A stretch of 64,000 nt of DNA from contig NZ_CP047984.1 in assembly GCF_009931655.1 (NCBI RefSeq), positions 3,241,001 through 3,305,000 on the forward strand, written 5' to 3'. Below, piece by piece: positions 61,532 to 64,000 of this stretch (position 1 is its first letter; each line of letters begins with the position of its first letter). The translations under genes and the position numbers were made by a program. The notes under the pieces were generated by a model. That model ran no database searches. It was given only the letters and a program-made list of their open reading frames with translations, and was not told the origin of the DNA. The DNA is from Pontibacter russatus (lineage in GTDB: Bacteria; Bacteroidota; Bacteroidia; Cytophagales; Hymenobacteraceae).

Positions 61532-61870
61532 CTACAGTAGCAAGTCGTCTACTTCCTCTTCAAGTTTGGGTAACTCTATTGTGACTATCGTCCAGATGAT
61601 AGCTTCTGAAATGGTATCGTAACCATGAATGATTCTGTTTCGGGTATCTACAATCCGGCGGGAGTTGATGATATGGATATCAGAACGGGCTTTTAATATT
61701 CTGCTGAGTGCTTCTCCTATTATTTCCAGATTCCGCTCCACGGCTTTTCTCGTCTTCAGATCCTTCTGAAACGCAGAGAAGCTCTTTTCTTCTGGCAGGA
61801 AGCCATAGATTTCCACAATAGACCTTTTGATATCGGCCAACCATAATCTGATATCAGCCTCCATATACAA
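61532..61870 (-). CDS. HepT-like toxin (HEPN ribonuclease, DUF86)
   Basis: 112 residues, all helical. The RNase motif R-x4-H-x-Y is intact: Arg77, His82, Tyr84 (RNRIIHGY). The start overlaps the upstream MNT antitoxin gene by 17 bases; the ATG two codons in (61864) is an alternative. HepT toxins cut RNA and are silenced by the partner, which in studied systems adds AMP to the Tyr of this motif. Confidence 0.85.
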   Translation of the reverse strand: MYMEADIRLWLADIKRSIVEIYGFLPEEKSFSAFQKDLKTRKAVERNLEIIGEALSRILKARSDIHIINSRRIVDTRNRIIHGYDTISEAIIWTIVTIELPKLEEEVDDLLL

Positions 61871-62156
61871 GCACTTTTGTTCGGTCTATTTCTTGTTTGA
61901 GGAATGGGTTGCGGATGGCATTTTGTTCTAACAGGTCAATTTCCCTTTGCAGGATTTGCTCCAGTTGGAATTTCAACTCAAAATAATGGTCTGTATATTC
62001 AAGCGGGTCCGGTGCGTCAATATCTACAACCAAATCAATGTCGCTGTCCGCCTTGAACCTATTGCCCGTAACAGAGCCAAAGGCAAAAAGGCTTTTGACG
62101 CTGTGTTGGCCGCAGAGTTTTTTTATTTGTTCGATATGGTCGCTGATTACTTTCAT
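61854..62156 (-). CDS. MntA-like nucleotidyltransferase antitoxin
   Basis: 100 residues of the minimal nucleotidyltransferase fold. The catalytic motif GS-x10-D-x-D is complete (Gly27, Ser28, Asp39, Asp41; FAFGSVTGNRF, ADSDIDLVV), with a third acidic residue in REIDLLE. The first gene of a MNT-HEPT pair, overlapping the toxin gene, on the minus strand. Known MntA proteins AMPylate HepT to neutralise it. Confidence 0.87.
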   Translation of the reverse strand: MKVISDHIEQIKKLCGQHSVKSLFAFGSVTGNRFKADSDIDLVVDIDAPDPLEYTDHYFELKFQLEQILQREIDLLEQNAIRNPFLKQEIDRTKVLVYGG

Positions 62157-62261
62157 GGTAATCCCAATCTACGAATTTTCAAGGTTTATATATGCGCCGC
62201 GCTTCCTATTGCTGTTGTATGTGAATTTAAAAAGCTTCCATTGGTAAAATGTTGTTATAAT

Positions 62262-63152
62262 TTACTTAGCCGAACTAAACCGAAAAAACGTCCCCAATGG
62301 CAGCCTCCTGTTGCCGCTGTCGTGGAGATACAACTCGCCCAGTTCCTCATTTTGCACCTGTTTTCCGAAGGTGTCGCGCATCAGGTTGTCCAGTATCATG
62401 GCGGAGAAGCCGATGGAGTAGAGGTTGATGAGCAGGAAGTAATCGGTTTTGTCCAGCAGTTCGCGACACAGCTTCACCATCTCGTTCAGCTCGTTTTCCA
62501 GTTGCCACTTTTCGCCGTTCGGGCCGCGGCCGTAGGAGGGCGGGTCCAGGATTATGCCGTTGTAGGTGTTGCCGCGCTTCACCTCGCGGCGCGCAAACTT
62601 CATGGCGTCCTCCACCACCCAGCGCACATTGTCGAGGTTGCTGGCCTCCATGTTGTCGCGGGCCCAGAAGTTTACCTGCTTCACCGAGTCGAGGTGCGTG
62701 GTGTCGGCCCCGGCGGCTTTGGCGGCCAGCGAGGCGGCACCCGTGTAGGCAAACAGGTTCAGCACCTTCGGTTGCGGCGTCTTCAGTTTGCGGGTGGTGT
62801 CATATATGAACCGCCAGTTGCTGTCCTGCTCCGGGAACAGCCCCACGTGCTTGAACGACGACAGGCCGAGCCGGAAACGCAGCCTCAGGTCGTTGTAAAT
62901 ATAGTCAATGTACCACTGCTCGGGCATTCCTTTCTTCAGCTGCCACTGGCCCTTTTCGGTGCTGTTTTTGTCGCGCGTAAACACGGCCTGCGCCATGCGC
63001 TGCCACTCCCGCTCCGGCAGGTGCTTGTCCCAAATGGCCTGAGGCTCAGGGCGCGCCACATAATAGGGTCCGAAACGCTCCAGTTTCTCGAAATTCCCGG
63101 AATCTACCAATTCATAGTCGGCCCAGTTTTCTGTTGTAAGAAAGGAATACAT
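62262..63152 (-). CDS. RlmI-like SAM-dependent rRNA methyltransferase
   Basis: 296 residues from MYSFLTTENW. The SAM motif is VLNLFAYTGAASLAA, with LDSVKQVNFWARDN next and the catalytic motif IV NGIILDPPSYGRG (the DPPSY form of RlmI/RlmKL-type m5C methyltransferases). The frame opens at 63194, but a -7 element on this strand (63192-63199) places the transcript start near 63185, downstream of that Met, so the ATG at 63152 is chosen. The RNA target is inferred from family only. Confidence 0.85.
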   Translation of the reverse strand: MYSFLTTENWADYELVDSGNFEKLERFGPYYVARPEPQAIWDKHLPEREWQRMAQAVFTRDKNSTEKGQWQLKKGMPEQWYIDYIYNDLRLRFRLGLSSFKHVGLFPEQDSNWRFIYDTTRKLKTPQPKVLNLFAYTGAASLAAKAAGADTTHLDSVKQVNFWARDNMEASNLDNVRWVVEDAMKFARREVKRGNTYNGIILDPPSYGRGPNGEKWQLENELNEMVKLCRELLDKTDYFLLINLYSIGFSAMILDNLMRDTFGKQVQNEELGELYLHDSGNRRLPLGTFFRFSSAK

Positions 63153-63191
63153 ATCTTTGTGGTTTATTTCTGATTGTGTGTCGGTTGGCGG

Positions 63192-63199
63192 CAAAAGTA
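63192..63199 (-). promoter_or_regulatory. -7 element of the RlmI-like methyltransferase gene
   Basis: On the minus strand this reads TACTTTTG, an exact TAnnTTTG. TTTT at the -33 distance is a weak partner. It decides the start codon of the gene, since the upstream Met codon would lie inside the promoter. Confidence 0.6.
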
Positions 63200-63258
63200 C
63201 GACTATCCGACGAGCCTAAAAAACGGCACCTAACCGCTGATTTATTTGTTACACCGAT

Positions 63259-64000
63259 ATGGCATTAACCTTTTATAAGTACCAGGGCACGGGCAATGAC
63301 TTCGTGATGGTCGATAATCGCAAACATACTTTCCCCACAGACGACGAGGCGCTGGTGAAGCAGCTCTGCGACAGGCGCACCGGCGTGGGCGCAGACGGTC
63401 TTATCCTGTTGCAGGACCACCCCGACTATGACTTCGAGATGGTCTATTACAACGCCGACGGCCGGGTAGGCTCGATGTGCGGCAACGGCGCGCGCTGCAC
63501 CGTTCGCTTTGCGCGGCAGTTGGGGGTGATAGAGGACGTAGCCTGCTTCCTGGCCGCCGACGGCGAACACCAGGCCAGTGTGGAGCGTGACCTCATCCAG
63601 CTGAAGATGCACGACGTGAAGGCTGTGGAGCAGATAGGGGAGGACTACTTCCTGAACACTGGCTCGCCGCATTATGTGCGCTTCGTGGAGAATGTGCAGG
63701 ACCTGGATGTGTATAAAGAAGGCCGCGCCATCCGCTACAACGAACGCTTTGCCGCCGTGGGCACGAACGTGAATTTTGTGGAGCGCATCTCGGACGATGA
63801 GATTTTTGTGCGCACCTACGAGCGCGGCGTGGAGGCCGAAACACTTTCCTGCGGCACAGGCGTGACCGCCGCCGCGCTGGTGGCGGGTTTGCAGGGCCTC
63901 CAAAGCCCGGTGAAGGTGAAGACCCTGGGCGGGGAGTTGGAAGTGGCCTTTCAGCAAACCGAAAGAGGTTTTATCTATATCTTCCTCATCGGGCCAGCCA
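63259..64000 (+). CDS. dapF: diaminopimelate epimerase, partial at window end
   Basis: Converts LL- to meso-diaminopimelate for lysine and peptidoglycan. About 247 residues are visible from MALTFYKYQGTGNDFVMVDN, and the last few residues lie beyond the window. Both catalytic Cys are present, one in SMCGNGARC and one in LSCGTGVTA. Divergent from the methyltransferase gene. A TTTATTTG near 63241 is one base off the -7 pattern and very close to the ATG. Confidence 0.95.
   Translation, partial: MALTFYKYQGTGNDFVMVDNRKHTFPTDDEALVKQLCDRRTGVGADGLILLQDHPDYDFEMVYYNADGRVGSMCGNGARCTVRFARQLGVIEDVACFLAADGEHQASVERDLIQLKMHDVKAVEQIGEDYFLNTGSPHYVRFVENVQDLDVYKEGRAIRYNERFAAVGTNVNFVERISDDEIFVRTYERGVEAETLSCGTGVTAAALVAGLQGLQSPVKVKTLGGELEVAFQQTERGFIYIFLIGPA

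Overview
The window is a stretch of a Bacteroidota chromosome, most likely from the Cytophagales (Hymenobacteraceae, Pontibacter-like). Seen directly: several promoters match the Bacteroidota pattern TTTG-N19/20-TAnnTTTG, and the translation genes form one rif-str-S10-spc-alpha supercluster ending in rplQ-carA-eno-divIC. A DUF3467 gene sits between rpoC and rpsL, and a THUMP-like methyltransferase typical of the phylum is present. The genus is inference. No rRNA, CRISPR array, transposase or phage gene was found.

Left end (1-1.7 kb): an AT-rich patch, unlike the GC-richer remainder, with a frameshifted alpha/beta-hydrolase lipoprotein gene and a short unknown gene bracketed by GTTATACGC / GCGTATAAC boxes, one beside an attC-like fold. 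This looks like acquired, possibly cassette-borne, DNA. Next (1.7-21.3 kb) come housekeeping and accessory genes in small units. They are a THUMP-like methyltransferase, a DUF4397 lipoprotein, ahcY, a propeller-type sensor kinase with its LytTR regulator, two glycosyltransferases, gltA, and an ECF sigma/anti-sigma pair followed by gmk and nadD. A lipoprotein, frr and pyrH, a biotinyl carrier protein and an M1 aminopeptidase complete this part. Many units end in long perfect hairpins whose stems carry TATATA tails.

Centre (21.3-56 kb): tRNA-Tyr, tRNA-Gly, tRNA-Thr, tuf, tRNA-Trp, secE, nusG, the L11/L1/L10/L12 genes, rpoB, rpoC, DUF3467, the str genes, the S10/spc/alpha genes including secY, map, infA and the small rpmJ, then rpoA, rplQ, carA, eno and a DivIC/FtsB-like gene. 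The cluster is not one uninterrupted transcript. Terminator or attenuator hairpins with nearby promoters lie between tuf and tRNA-Trp, rpsJ and rplC, rpsN and rpsH, rplQ and carA, and eno and divIC. An attenuator-like hairpin precedes rpoB, which appears to start with TTG.

Right end (56-64 kb): an hscA-type Hsp70 gene, then a gene-poor stretch with an inverted-repeat-bounded element and REP-like palindromes. After it come an Ldh-family oxidoreductase, a Ppx/GppA phosphatase, a MNT-HEPT toxin-antitoxin pair, a RlmI-like methyltransferase, and the start of dapF, cut by the window edge. I found no clearly new multi-gene system. The least explained signals are the cassette-like left end, the genome-wide TATATA excess and the merged terminator/promoter junctions.
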